64,000 nucleotides of DNA, from the NCBI GenBank assembly GCA_003194525.1, contig NBIV01000242.1, positions 46,898 to 110,897 on the forward strand, in the 5' to 3' direction. The stretch's first letter is position 1; each line of letters opens with the position of its first letter. The translations under genes and the position numbers were made by a program. The notes beneath the pieces were generated by a model. It was given only the letters and a program-made list of their open reading frames with translations. It was not told where the DNA came from and did no database searches. This document shows positions 34,737 to 44,789 of the stretch, one piece after another. The stretch is from Gracilariopsis chorda. Lineage: Eukaryota; Rhodophyta; Florideophyceae; Gracilariales; Gracilariaceae.

Positions 34737-34743
34737 TATAAAA
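34737..34743 (+). promoter_or_regulatory. TATA-like box before the Helitron gene
   Basis: TATAAAA, 38 bases before the ATG at 34781. In copy 2 the equivalent place reads TTAAAAA on the minus strand, so the motif is not strictly kept. Confidence 0.4.
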
Positions 34744-34780
34744 CATTGAGGTGTTTTTTTCTTATTTTTTGTAAAGTACT

Positions 34781-36892
34781 ATGGCGCAAGAAGGTCCACG
34801 TCCAAATTCTGGTGAGGAAAGACCGAATTTTGGAGGTGCTCGAGCGAGTTCTGGAGGTGCCAGAGCGAATTCTGGAGGTGCACAAGCCAATTTCGGGAGT
34901 GCGAGAGCCAATACCGGAGGTGCGAGAGCAAATTCCGGAGGTGCGAGAGCCAATGCTGGAGGTGCCAGACCGAATGCCGAAGGTGTCAGACCAAATGCCG
35001 GAGGCGCTAGAGCGAACGCTAGAGGGGCCAGAGCGAATACTGGAGGTGCCAGAGCCAATTCCGGAGGGCCCAGGGTGAACTCAGGCGGGGCAAGGCAAAA
35101 CGCTGGTGGTCGTTGCGTCAACAGCAGTGGAGCACGGCCAGGAGCTGGACGACCGCGACGACTACCAGTTCCTCCCGCTCCAGATGAAGTGCAAGTAAAT
35201 GAGAGCGGAGCGCACGTGTCAGTCTCCATTGTTGCAGCCGTGGAAAAAGACGAAACTACTCCTGCACCTACGTCCGTAGCTGGGGCAGGTGGGTGCATTC
35301 CCAAAGCGCTGCCAACTTCTTTCCCAATATCTGGATTTCTGGAATTTGTGAGAGACCTTCCGAGTCACATTCCTCCGCCTCCGATACCTCCCCCTCTCCC
35401 ATTGATGGCTGCAGATCAAATGCCCGTTCCGATGGAATTGGAAGAGGATGAGATCACTCCTGCTCCCACACAGCAACTGCAGCAGCCTGCTTTGCCGCAA
35501 GGTGAAGAGGAAGAACAGATGCCCGTTCCGATGGAAATGGAAGAGGATGAGATCACTCATGCTCCCTCACAGCCGCCGCAGCAGCCTGCTCTGCCACAGG
35601 CTGAACAACAAGAAGAGCAGATGGCTGGTTCCATGGACGTTAAAGAGGATAAGATCACTCCTGCTCCCTCACAGCCGCCGCAGCAGCCTCCTCCGCCGCC
35701 GGCTGAACAACAAGAAAAGCAGATGGGTGTTCCCATGGACGTTGAAGAGGATGAGATCACTCCTGCTTCCTTACAGCCGCCACAGCAGCAGCCGCAGCAA
35801 CCGCAGCAACCGCAGCAGCCACAGCAGCCGCAGCAACCACAGCAGCCACAGCAGCAGCTTGATTCGACGAGCATGCAGTCTGCTGGGCGTCCGGATCGAG
35901 GACTGTATCGCGTGTACTACACGTGGGATGCTGTGGCCGATGAAGCTTGGAAGGATCCAGCGATCCGTGCAAGCGTTCCATAGTTTGAGACGCTTCCCAC
36001 TGCGGGTCAACAGCGATGTGAAAGATGCGGCGAACACTCACACACGCTCTCCTCCTTCCCGTACCCGGACTGGACATTGAGAATTCATAGCTGCAAGTAT
36101 TGCAGTTGTGTTTTGCTTGGGAAAGAGACCACCGGAGTGTGCTGTGGAATGAGAAGAATGTCGGGATGGGGAGTGACGTTCCATAGAAGGCATAGCACCG
36201 AGTTGGTTCGCAGTCGTTATAGCCTGAGAGCATTTAACAGCCACTTTCTCAACTTTAATACGCTCTTCGGAACGACGGAAGCGTTCATGGACATGTTGTA
36301 TGTGACAGAAGGAGGTCCGTCTTTTCTCCAACTTGAGGGCAACGCAGCTCTTGCTCTCCTCACGCAGAACCAGAACAACACGCGCTACAGCTTTCTGAAG
36401 CGTACCGGTCCACCATCCCTGAATCCATCTCACTATGCGCGTGCCAATCAACGTGCGTTCATTCAAGACATCATCGTACGAGACATCGTCCCCAAGTTGT
36501 ACGATGTGATCCAGCCGAAGCCAGACGTGGTGCGCGAGCGTTACCGATCCATGCTTAGCACGCAACAACAACAACAAAACGCGGAGACCGCCGTGGATAT
36601 CAGCATGCAAACAGCGGAACAAGGATTAGTCGTGCGTGGATACCCAGGAACCCGAAGTGCCACTGTCAGTGCTCCTCATGCAGGTGCTGACCCTCTCCCT
36701 GAAGATGCTTCTGATGGGGGGCCAGCCATGATGAGAACGCTCGTCGTGGATCCGACTGGCCTATACCGAGTGGAGTCTCAACTACCGCGCTTGGTAGAAG
36801 GAACCATAACAGAAGAGCGTGCCGTACTATCGTCTGCTGCTGATGCCGCTAGAGCTGAGGCGACTGCAAATGCCGCAAACAGTGATTTCTAA
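34781..36892 (+). pseudogene. Helitron Rep-helicase, N-terminal part with two repeat blocks and a Cys-rich region
   Basis: One frame with a single TAG at 35981. Residues about 17-125 are some 15 tandem heptapeptides of the type GGARANS, giving a basic, disordered tail. Residues about 210-345 hold four copies of a roughly 34-residue unit around MPVPMELEEDEITPAP. A PQQ run follows, ending before RVYYTWDAVADEAWKDPAIR. After the stop, CERCGEHSHTL, HSCKYCSC and GVCCGM make a Cys-rich, zinc-finger-like region, then a conserved block from RYSLRAFNSHFLNFNTLFGT to ARANQRAFIQDIIV. Copy 2 preserves the same order (49141-50330). The ATG at 34781 follows a TATA-like box. These N-terminal blocks are unusual; in most Helitrons the Rep part begins soon after a zinc finger. 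Confidence 0.65.
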
Positions 36893-38341
36893 AACCCGCA
36901 TCCAAACTTGCAGAGAAAGACACGTTTCCTCTTCTCTACCCGTACGGCGATAAGCACGAACCGTTTGACATCGGCGTGTTTCTGGAGGCAAGGAACTCCA
37001 CACAGCAAAGCTCAGGTCTCAGTGCCAACGAATGAAAGCTCCGAAAGCTCAATTGTGCTGAGAACGCGAAGAGGCGACTGTACTCAGAAAACATCTTCCT
37101 GAACAGTGGACCGTTGACGCAGATGTGGATGCTTCGCACCCACACAAACATAGCTGACATGCGATTGCGCTTCCTGGAAAGAGAACAACGGGCACGCATT
37201 GTACAAGAAAAAGAAATGCAGCAAGCAAAACAGCAAACCGGTCACGTGTCACCATCCCAGTTCGCGCAAATGGGACGCATCTTTCTGCCGGATGACTCGG
37301 TCAACTCAGCAGCGTTCTGGAAGAACAAGCGCATGTATGTACAGGAGATCGTGGTGCGGAGAGGACTCCCTTCGCTCTTCATCACGATCACCATGAACAT
37401 CTAGCGAGAAGGCATCCAGCGCATTGGGATGGACACCAGCAATCGTAGGGCATTTACGGCAAAGAGCAACCGCTCTCGACCGGTTTACCGACCGGATCTG
37501 AGTGCAAGGGTGTACAAACAGTACGACAATGACTTCAGGAATGGCATGGAAAAGAATTCGGAGCACATCTTTGGAATGAACTGCCTGGGGCTTGCATCAA
37601 AGCTTGAGTTTCAAGAACGCAATGTGCCCCATCATCGAATCCTCGTGTAGCTCGAAGAAGGCGTGATTGAACAAGTCGATGTCATACAGGCACCGCCTCT
37701 CTCCCTGTTGCCGGAATCGCACTGGGCGGTGCAAGTTTGGATACGACAGAAATATGATTGTGCCAGAGACATACATTGAAGAAGGCACGAATCGCGTGAT
37801 CTACCGCAGAAGAGGGCACGAAAATCTCAAGATTGTGCCGTACAACCCAACTCTGACCAAGACGTACCGCTCCCATATCAACGTAAAACGCACGCAAGGA
37901 GGGGGCGCAGTGGCTTATCTGATGAAGTACGCGTTTAAGCAGAACAGAGCTCAAGACGTGGTGCTCACTGTGAGTGGCGCTAATGAAACAGGCATGCAGA
38001 ACGAGCAGCAACAGGAGCCGAAGGTGCAGAAAGACATTCGTGCATACATGCGTGCGCGTGTGCTGGGCGCTGTCAACGCTTGGAGAATCTTTGAGTTTCG
38101 CCATGTGCACATCATACCTACAGTGGAGCGACTGGCCATTCATTTGGGATGGAGGCGCACGTTCCTGCTCAGAGCTCCAAACCAGCTCCATTCTGCATCG
38201 CAGCCGTCTACGCTGAAGAGATACTTTGCAAGGCCCGAAGCATATGTAAACCTCCACTACCTTTCTTACTTTGAAAATATGCGTCTGTATCGCACGCTTC
38301 CTGCCCGTGTGCTTAATCAACACGACGGAGACAGCACTTAG
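36893..38341 (+). pseudogene. Helitron Rep (HUH nuclease) domain
   Basis: A frame change after 36892 continues with KDTFPLLYPYGDKHEPFDIG, the Helitron_like_N start. NIFLNSGPLTQMWMLRTHTN and GRIFLPDDSVNSAAFW follow, then the HUH box LEFQERNVPHHRILV at about 37590-37640, where His residues bind the metal. After another frame change near 37660 come the Cys/His block and RRRGHENLKIVPYNPTL. The catalytic tyrosine block is VAYLMKYAFKQ (about 37915-37945), a Y-x3-Y-x2-K pattern. The two tyrosines make the covalent DNA link in rolling-circle transposition. Stops at about 37402 and 37648 and at least two frameshifts make it non-functional. Confidence 0.75.
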
Positions 38342-39035
38342 GTGCCCACAGACGACTGCGATCCACCCAAAGATCAGAGGTGTGTCAGCATCCGACATTG
38401 AGCTGTTTGCTCTTCGCTTGCTGCTCATGAATCACGGTTTGAGCTCTTATGAAGACGCAAGTAATTTCAACGAACAGAAGTATGAAACGTATCGTGAAAC
38501 TGCGATTGCAAGCGGACTGCTCTCGGATGGAACCGAGTTTGATCTTGCGTTTCAAGAAGCAGTGCAGATGTACAGCACGCCGTCAGAGCTACCACGTGTG
38601 GTTGTTACACTGTATCAAAAAGGCGCAGATCTAGAGAAAATGGCCGTCGAAAACTGGGAGGCACGATGTAGCGACATACATACAAGCGATGAGCGGAAAC
38701 GAAAGCAAGAAATGTATCGACGTGTGGTGGAGATCTCAGACTGGCACGGTGGACGACTGCTTCGCGATCACAGCGTCTTCTCCAAACACCTACAGCAGGA
38801 TGATGCAGCATTGACGGAGAAAACTCGAGCTACAACAACTCGAGACGCGGGCATGGTGCAAAATGCGGCAAAGTTGCAGTCAAGTTACGCCACCTTAAGA
38901 CCTCGCGAATACAAGTCATTGACACCGTCATTGCCACATTACAACCAAGACAAGCGCTGCAGGAGCGAACAAGCACTCCTGGAAAGGTGTTCTTTGTGCA
39001 AGGATGCGCAGGAACCGGGAAGACATACGTGGTGA
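38271..39035 (+). pseudogene. Helitron Rep-to-helicase linker region
   Basis: This frame overlaps the Rep end and the helicase start and reads KIRGVSASDIELFALRLLLM, ASNFNEQKYETYRETAIASG, FDLAFQEAVQMYSTPSEL and PRVVVTLYQKG. This resembles the region ahead of the PIF1 part in Helitrons, where LRLLL and an F..A.......S...LR.LF..ll order is common. It is in a different frame from both neighbours, so two frameshifts separate what was one protein. Confidence 0.6.
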
Positions 39036-40399
39036 ACCTCTTTGGCGATATCGCTGAGTCGCAAGGCATGCTCGCCAAATTGACTGCTACAACAGGCCTT
39101 GCAGCATCATTGTACGAAGGTGGCCGCACTTTAGACAGCCTGCTTGGGCTGAGTGTAGCCGATAAGGACAGCACAAGCAGCAATACAGCTCCTCTGTCCA
39201 AGTACGGTCCCCAACCTCAACGTGCGGAACGGCTTCGCGAAGTACAACTGCTCGTCTTTGATGAGGCTTCCATGCTCTCACGAAAGCTTTTTGAACTCAT
39301 GGATGCGTTGCTCAAAGATCTTCGGTGCAGTGGAGGTGAAAACCAGCCTCCGTTTGGAGGCTTGAAGATCATTCTATCCGGCAACTACTCCCAGCTGCTT
39401 CCAGCAGTGCCGCAGGTATACATGGAAGCTGAGCCGAGTGGAAATGTGAGACCAGTGTACACAAATACTCTGAACGAGCTGCCATGGAAGAGTGATCTGT
39501 GGATATTGTGCTCGATTCAAGTGTTGTATCTAACCGAACAAGTAGGCCAAGCCAATGATCCGGCATTTGCGCCGCTGTTACGTTCCATTGCACGCAACAC
39601 TAAATCCAACGCCGCACCCTTACCGCGCAGATCAACCTGTGGAATGCAAACCGCTTACCAATTCCTATGGAAGTGTCTCACAACACGACGAAAAGAAGAT
39701 GTGGATCTCAGCAAAATGCTCATTGCGTCCACAAACCAGTTGTTCGACGAACATAATGCGGCAGCGCTGGATCTGTTCCCTGGTGCGCGCTTCACTTTTC
39801 CGTCAGCGAAGACCATACAACCCGATCGTGGACAGAACCGAGAGTCCGACATCGCCAGTAATATCGTTCCCGAGTTTTCATATCAGTATGCACCTACTGG
39901 AGTACCGCCTCATAATTTGGACGTGCAGATCGGTGTGCCAGTTATGGTCATTCGAAACGTGCTGCATCCCACTGTTGTCAACGGAAAGCTGTCCGTGGTC
40001 GTGCGTGTTGACCAGTATAGCATGCGGGTGGCTCGATTTAACGAGAACGGACAGGTGCTGGAACGAAAGCTCCTCCATCATATCGACTTCGCGTTTTCTC
40101 TCGCCAACATTCGCATGGTTCGAAGGCAGTTCCACATTCGTCTCGCGTTCGCACCAACCGTTCCCAAAGGACAGGAAAAGCCCATGGATGGCTTAGTTGT
40201 TGATGTGCGATCCAATTTCTTCTGCATAGGTCAGTTGTACGTGGCATTGTCGCGCGTTCGATGGAAAGACCATGTGCTGCTCCTGCATGACCCGAAGCTT
40301 ACACCCTGGAATGCTCAAACAATTCATCCTATGCCTGTGGCTATCGCCAACCCAGTGCTGCCTGAAGCCATTCAGTTCTGCATCCCTCCGCAAACGTAA
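38987..40399 (+). pseudogene. PIF1-type helicase domain of Helitron copy 1
   Basis: 470 open codons. The Walker A motif GCAGTGKT is at residues 6-13, the ATTGLAAS motif follows at 34-41, and Walker B FDEASM is at 91-96. LSGNYSQLLPAV at 130-141 is the motif that usually reads GDxxQLLPV, so an Asp is replaced by Asn. LYVALSRVRW is near residue 418. This is a 5'-3' superfamily 1B helicase that unwinds the donor strand during transposition. The N-terminal Met is arbitrary because the true protein starts with Rep in another frame. The domain itself is full length and intact apart from the Asn. The same region is shattered in copy 2. Confidence 0.85.
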
Positions 40400-40510
40400 T
40401 CATTTTTTATGCGCTTTCTTCTCCTCGAATTAAACTACTTGCTTTTCTGCCTTTGCTTGGTCCACTAACTTCTTTCTCACCGCTTTGGTCCATCATCCAC
40501 CGCGGCACTG
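40400..40510 (-). pseudogene. Remnant of a gene convergent with the Helitron helicase
   Basis: The minus strand reads TKAVRKKLVDQAKAEKQVV, then a stop and FEEKKAHKK, matching EKAVRQRDVVEKPKAEQQVV and FNERRMQK on the + strand of Helitron copy 2 (about 44680-44775). It is the C-terminal end of an unknown protein; its upstream part is replaced here by repeat unit C. Confidence 0.45.
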
Positions 40511-40584
40511 CGCGCCGCCCGCGGCCGACGGCCGCTGCCTCTTCTCTCCTCCCTATAGAGATTTCTTTATGTATGAGGGGATAC

Positions 40585-40693
40585 ATGTTGATTGAACGGA
40601 GGCGTTGCGCCAATAAACACGCGCGCACGCCCCCTTCAGCGGGTGCAAAAACTTCTCTTGGCGCAAGGCCTCCCTTCCATTCAAAACATCAAC

Positions 40694-40734
<41 letters not shown>

Positions 40735-41107
40735 AAGCTCAAAGCTCATTCGCTGCTCCTGCGGGTTGACTGCTGCTGCTGCTCACTGGCTGGCACTACA
40801 GTAGTGACAGCCACTGCGCTTCACAGTGGCTGGCACGGCAGTCATTTTGGCACTGCCAGCAAATTACAATGCACTTTACTCTACATAAACCACTGCAATG
40901 CCAGCCACTCACCAACGCACTGGACGTCAGTTGCAACTCTAGTCCATAGTCACTCTTGGTGCCGTGGCACTCATTGGTTTGCAGGCCGTTTGCGAGCTCC
41001 CGCGAGCAGAAACGGCCTGCAGATCCCCCGAAGTCACCCATACGCAGCAGAGTGCAGCGCCGACCGCGGCCGTATGCCGCTTCTACTTGTTTCTCTACTC
41101 TACCTAA
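40585..41107 (+). repeat. Repeat unit C with CAG microsatellite
   Basis: It is collinear with unit A (33200-33765) over its whole length. A pure CAG run lies at about 40706-40733. A short GC-rich hairpin GCGGC..GCCGC (about 41078-41092) and a CTAA (41104) near the end recall a Helitron terminus, but the spacing and the next base do not fit well. Confidence 0.65.
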
Positions 41108-41229
41108 GGATTTGTAGAACAACGAGTGGCATCTCCTTACCATTTTAGTAAAACACGCGGGCGTGGGCGTCCTGGCGCTCCCACATGGCATTTCAAAATG
41201 CCCACAGAGGTATTGTAAATGCAGTTTTG

Positions 41230-42890
41230 AGACGTGCAAAGCGTTTGGTCAACAGAAATCACATGATTTGGACGTTGCAAAACTGCGTTAACGGGCTTTG
41301 CTCAAGACCACCTTCTTTGACTATGGTATAGTGATTTTCTCGCCATGGCGCTGTGGTTGTAAGTCCGCAGGGGTTCGAGAAGGTGCTTATGACGTAGCCG
41401 TGTCTAGCTGTCAGTGCCACTACTCCATATCGAGTTGCAAAGTCCCTGATTGACAGGCGGTTATGCGGTAAGTCCGGATTTGCCCCTTCATGTGTTGTAT
41501 TTATCTTGGTAAGGTTGGTTCGGAGTTGTATGGATCCACTCTGGGTGCACCAGGTGTGGTGGTGATCTTCCCATACGGTTAGATTGGGGCTTTGAAGGGG
41601 CTACATGTGTGGGTATAGTTCTGTTATGCCTGTGCTTTGGGCATCACTATCGATTGCAAATGTACCGATGTGGTCGGTGTCGGCTTGCTCGCGGTCATCG
41701 ATCGGTACCTCTTTGTGAGACGGCCAAAAGGACCTGGGTAGAGTATGGTTGTGGTGCATTACGTGGTGCACAGCGGAAGGCATATAGGACCTTTGCCGGT
41801 CCAATGTGCGTGTGGTTGGCTTGGGGTTGATTGGCGCGTTGTGTGGGGTGATTGAGGTGCCTGAATTGGGCTTTGTTATGATTGCATCGTACGCTTAGGG
41901 CTCGGTGATATGAATGTAGCTGCTGTGATGCGATTCTGCCTTACAGGTATATTTGACGGCTCTATAGTTCCAGAAAAATGAGGATTATTCTCTGTGATGG
42001 GTACTTGTATTTGAAGCTTCATGTGCTCGGAGTCGAAAATGAACTGGTGTTTGTCAGTTTATCTAGACTGAGAAGCTGGAGACCTCAGAGAAACAAACGG
42101 ATCTCATTTTCTTTGTTGGAAAGGATATGGCCTAGTATTGGGGTCAATGTGACGTACGTGTTGAGGCCTAGGATGATAAAAATCGATGGGGATGTCTTCA
42201 TCCAGAATGTTGAGGTATTGCGCTGTTGCCATTTTGACATGCGCTATTTGATATAAGTGTATACATTGAGTGGGTCTTGAACGATTATAGTTTTGGCTTT
42301 GGTTTTGAGAAATTTGTCACTTTCTATCGTGGATTGGTTGATGTAAGTTACTATGTCGTGAAATTGGTCATATTGGGTAGGTTCTTGTCCTGAGACGAAC
42401 AGAAGGGCGAAAATGCAGATGAATAAACTACTTACAACGGTTCAAAGTATTCCGTATTGGCAGGTTTGGAAGGATTCGAGTGCTTTCTTTTTTGTGGGTG
42501 CAGTTAGGTTACCATTTATATGGACAAGAGCTTTGACGGTGGCGTCATGTTTTCTCAAATCTAATACCAAAGCGCATAATAGGATGTGTCAAATTCTGGG
42601 ATCTGAGAACTTTTGACTTGAATCCATAGCGGTTTGAATTGCTGCGGTAGAGAGGTGGACCATGTCGTGCAATTGGTGATTGTCGTTGGCTCTCAGGATG
42701 GCTTTGGTATAGTGTTCTTTGAGACTATGGTTTTGGCAGAGGTCCACGTCAGGTGGCAGGCAAGTTTTTGATTGCTGGTAGCGGTTGTGGGGTCGGCTTT
42801 TGGTTTTGTCAGGTCAGCGTTGGGCTAATACCCTGTGTTTGAACTAAAATGGCTTCCTTTCACCACGTGTTTATCGTCGTCGTCTAACTT
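41230..42890 (-). pseudogene. Ty1/copia gag-to-protease region, heavily decayed
   Basis: Near 41480-41310 the minus strand gives LPHNRLSIRDFATRYGVVAL and PWRENHYTIVKEGG, the block that follows the protease in copia (usual form VPxLxxNLLSVxxL...G..V.F). Further up only scattered stretches look like coding. The start may be MLKLDDDDKHVV near 42885. The + strand is G/T-rich as in 29.3-30.5 and 32.3-33.2 kb. Together these pieces make one copia element on - that was split by the Helitron and the Harbinger transposon. Confidence 0.5.
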
Positions 42891-42899
42891 AAGCATTTT

Positions 42900-43470
42900 T
42901 CGACTCTCTTTTTACTTCTTTACTATTTCAAGTGTACATAGCGTGACCGTAATTGAAGTAGGGTGAGAAGCTATTGTGACAAACTCTTTCAGTATGTCCC
43001 ACGTTAAACATCGGTTCTCTTAAAGAGTATCTGCTGTATTTAATGTGCACCAAACGAATTACGCGTACACGGGATTTAATGCTGGTAACCAGTTTGCAGG
43101 AGAAAGGAAAGTAACTACCGTACGAGAGCTCGTTGTGCACCCACAATTCCCGTGCAAGTAATGCTAGTACAATGTATTTTAAGTTCTTGAGGCATACAAA
43201 GTAGGCACGAACTCGCCTCTGCAACAAGGTGGTTCCATCTGGCCAGTAACAATCGTTCAGATGACGGCATCGCCCAAACTAGCATCATTTCAGTCACTAT
43301 CTTTTAATAGCACTCAGTATCAAGAGTCCTCATTAAATTCTACAAAAGACAATGCTCATGACTAATCAGCATCAAAACCAGCTTTTGCAAGCACTGCAGC
43401 ACCTCATGCAAAAATACATCATGTGCAGAAGATTTGAGGGATCGGGGATCGCGTAACAGTTGTTCAATGG
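42900..43470. other. No gene recognised
   Basis: Short frames only. It may contain the copia 5' LTR, but no partner is available for comparison. Confidence 0.4.
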
Positions 43471-44775
43471 ATGAATTACCATGCAAAAATCACTGGATCG
43501 AAGAAAATTGGATCCAGGGCTGTTAAACGGTCCCCAGAATTCTTTCCCAGTTCCGAAAAAGCAAAGTGCATGAAATCCATTAGAATCGAGCAAAACGGAC
43601 ACCGCTTTGTCAGCAAAAACCGAATTCCAGAAAAACATCTGAAATATCAATCACCGACAACACGTATGCCGGGCAGGAACAAATGAAGTTAAGAGCAAGA
43701 AAGGAAAAAGAACTTAAAACTTGCTCATGGGGTAAATGCAGTTCAACAAGATATGACTTGTGGTTATGACCGGCTTCGTGGCCTTGGTTTGAAGTTCAGA
43801 TGGAAAAAACGCGCTCGCTTCCAATTAAACCCATTATAAATTCCAAAATCCCAATGTGTATTCTCTCAGTAATCCAGTCCAGTTGCAAATAATCGCTTAC
43901 AGAGTGCATCAACTGCCGATAAATTCAAGAACTTACTTTTCATTTTCGAATTTTGAGTCACTCATTGACCAGAAAATACCTTCAGAACGCCATAGAGAGA
44001 GAGATTCCCTCGCTAGGAAGTGGCTTTTCAGCTGCATTTTCTGTGTAGACTCTTTCAAAGCGCACTGCCAGAAGCGTATAACATACAAAGTGCTTATGAA
44101 AAACATTATATTGTTAACATGGATAAGAAAAATACCGTTGGATTTTGTAATAAAACTAAACTAAGATATGCAGATGTGGTGTCGGGGGACAAGGACATGA
44201 AGATGGTTGGAAGTATTATTTTAGTACGTGATGCACATTCTAAGTATGCCTTCATGGTAGGTCAGAACAAAGCAAGACTTCATCCCGTTCAAAATGTTTA
44301 AGATGACATACCAAGCGTAGATTATGGGACCAGGCCGAAAGACTAGAGGAACACAACTGTGATGCTTCAATTGTTCATGGTAGAGTGCTTCTTTCAAAAG
44401 CTTCCGCATGAAACGAAGAGAACACGGTATGCATAAAATTGTAGTAGATAGGCAATAACAGCTCATCTTTGAAGAGGCACTAAAATCTATTAGCCCAGAA
44501 GTCAGATATTTCCTAAAAGACGCTACTCCTTTGGGACAACCACAAACTTCTTCTGTGATACAAAAGATCGAAAAAGCCTGGCATATTCTTTGGGCGACCT
44601 TTAGAACGAGAATGGCTATTAATGGAAACATGCGAAAGCAGCGTTTTGCCGCAGGCGGCTGTACACTCCTGTTTTAGGGTGTGGAAAAGGCGGTAAGGCA
44701 AAGAGATGTAGTGGAGAAACCAAAAGCAGAACAGCAAGTAGTTGAATTCAATGAACGTAGAATGCAGAAATTATG
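43471..44775 (+). pseudogene. Unknown gene convergent with Helitron copy 2
   Basis: Protein-like stretches on + in shifting frames: ESIRIEQNGHRF-like sequence at 43.5-43.7 kb, then KLRYADVVSGDKDMKMVGSI (about 44155-44220), RLWDQAERLEEHNCDASIVH (about 44325-44385), and a good stretch EEALKSISPEVRYFLKD to IEKAWHILWATFRTRMAING (about 44475-44625). After a TAG comes EKAVRQRDVVEKPKAEQQVV. The last part also exists on the opposite strand of Helitron copy 1 (40400-40510), so it belongs to the Helitron family rather than to the host. It ends within about 30 bases of the helicase stop on the other strand. No family recognised. Confidence 0.45.
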
Positions 44776-44789
44776 ATTACAGTTTTACA

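Larger units (their letters stand above)
33790..40500 (+). mobile_element. Helitron copy 1
   Basis: Rep/helicase coding on + (34781-40399) with an upstream region shared with Helitron copy 2. The 3' non-coding part to about 40500 is also shared with copy 2 (inverted, 44640-44790). It is embedded in the copia element on -, whose protease-side sequence resumes after about 41150 and whose integrase lies below 33170. The exact TC and CTRR ends could not be fixed, so the limits are approximate. Confidence 0.65.

Noticed and set aside
35557-35874. Cys/Gly-rich minus-strand frame
   Set aside because: It is the shadow of the CAG/CCG repeats encoding Gln and Pro on the + strand.
41104-41107. Helitron 3' end (CTRR) closing unit C
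   Set aside because: CTAA is followed by G instead of T, and the hairpin is weak and misplaced. I left the end open.
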